From assembly GCF_000380245.2 (NCBI RefSeq), contig NZ_HG428741.1, positions 2,946,787 through 3,010,786 on the forward strand: a stretch of DNA of 64,000 bases. Direction: 5' to 3'. Source of the DNA: Bacillus massiliigorillae (GTDB lineage Bacteria > Bacillota > Bacilli > Bacillales > DSM-1321). A program made the translations under genes and the position numbers. This document shows positions 63,786 through 64,000 of this stretch, piece by piece. The notes beneath the pieces were generated by a model, which worked only from the letters and a program-made list of their open reading frames with translations, was not told the DNA's origin and made no database searches. Numbering within the stretch: position 1 is the stretch's first letter; each line of letters opens with the position of its first letter.

Positions 63786-64000
63786 TTACATACTCTTATT
63801 CAAAATCCCCAAAACAGTTCGCAATTCATCTACCGGAATTTGCCCTGGTGCGGATATTTCTTTACCAGCACCAAAGGTCATTGCTGAACCAAACACTTCA
63901 CCAGCTAAACGACTAAGAACTCCCATTCCTCCCATAGACATTGTAATAATTGGCGTATTAGCGTACTGTGTCTTCATCGTATTAGTAGCATCTAACAACG
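63786..64000 (-). CDS. aroD: Type I 3-dehydroquinate dehydratase, C-terminal part (runs off the window)
   Basis: The last about 70 residues of AroD: TPIITMSMGGMGVLSRLAGEVFGSAMTFGAGKEISAPGQIPVDELRTVLGIL. This segment contains the conserved SRLAGEVFGSA and ASAPGQI-like loop of type I dehydroquinase (shikimate pathway). The frame is open to the right edge, so the start and the Schiff-base Lys region lie outside the window. Confidence 0.92.
   Translation of the reverse strand, partial: LLDATNTMKTQYANTPIITMSMGGMGVLSRLAGEVFGSAMTFGAGKEISAPGQIPVDELRTVLGILNKSM

Overview
The window looks like a chromosomal segment of a low-GC, AT-rich Gram-positive rod of the order Bacillales (Bacillaceae or Planococcaceae type). 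The grounds are AGGAGG-type ribosome binding sites, frequent GTG/TTG starts, SLH-domain wall proteins, an OpuC-type osmoprotectant ABC system, YckD/YwbE/YdcF-type small genes, and intrinsic terminators after most genes. I cannot name the species from sequence alone.

Layout. 1-4.1 kb: two MFS transporters around a TrmB-like regulator. 4.2-11.9 kb: an SLH/SH3/amidase wall hydrolase, a DUF1835 protein, a broken nuclease gene, a YtcJ-like amidohydrolase, a SulP anion transporter and an RluF-like pseudouridine synthase. 12.2-18.6 kb: a tandem duplication of an exopolyphosphatase/polyphosphate kinase gene pair. 18.7-27.1 kb: assorted housekeeping and surface genes, with three copies of a modular dispersed repeat (5.7, 21.4 and 25.1 kb). 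27.4-53.5 kb: a nearly complete anaerobic (early cobalt insertion) cobalamin pathway on the minus strand. It forms two riboswitch-controlled operons. The first is cbiA-B-C-D-E-T-F-G-H-J, cobA-hemD, cbiK, cbiL, a dead cbiO fragment and sirC, which builds the corrin ring. The second is cobO-cbiP-cobT-cobD-cobU-cobS-cobC, a second short cobU and a cblS-like gene, which adds the nucleotide loop. pduX lies between them and an S-component transporter lies just upstream of the second. 53.7-54.6 kb: ydcF and ywbE. 59.2-64 kb: a YhdH-type reductase, an OpuC-type ABC transporter, an exported protein and the end of aroD.

The most unusual object is at 54.8-59.0 kb. A gene for a wall-anchored SLH nuclease is cut in two by a group II intron, and the two halves of the intron lie on opposite strands and are divergently transcribed. 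The minus strand carries signal peptide + three SLH repeats + intron domains I-III + the 5' arm of domain IV (56077 down to 54788). The plus strand carries its own sigma-A-like promoter (56342-56370), the 3' arm of domain IV, a canonical 34-nt domain V, domain VI, and an open reading frame of 829 codons (including the stop) that has no start or signal peptide of its own (56384-58971). The two domain IV arms are complementary over about 40 nt. A 7-nt EBS1/IBS1 pairing predicts a 5' splice site exactly at the end of the third SLH repeat, and joining it to the 3' end of domain VI gives an in-frame protein of about 1025 residues. This is what a natural bacterial trans-splicing group II intron should look like. 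The alternative is a gene killed by inversion, or an assembly error. No intron-encoded maturase is in the window.

All calls come from reading the sequence and from knowledge of the families. No database search or folding program was run.
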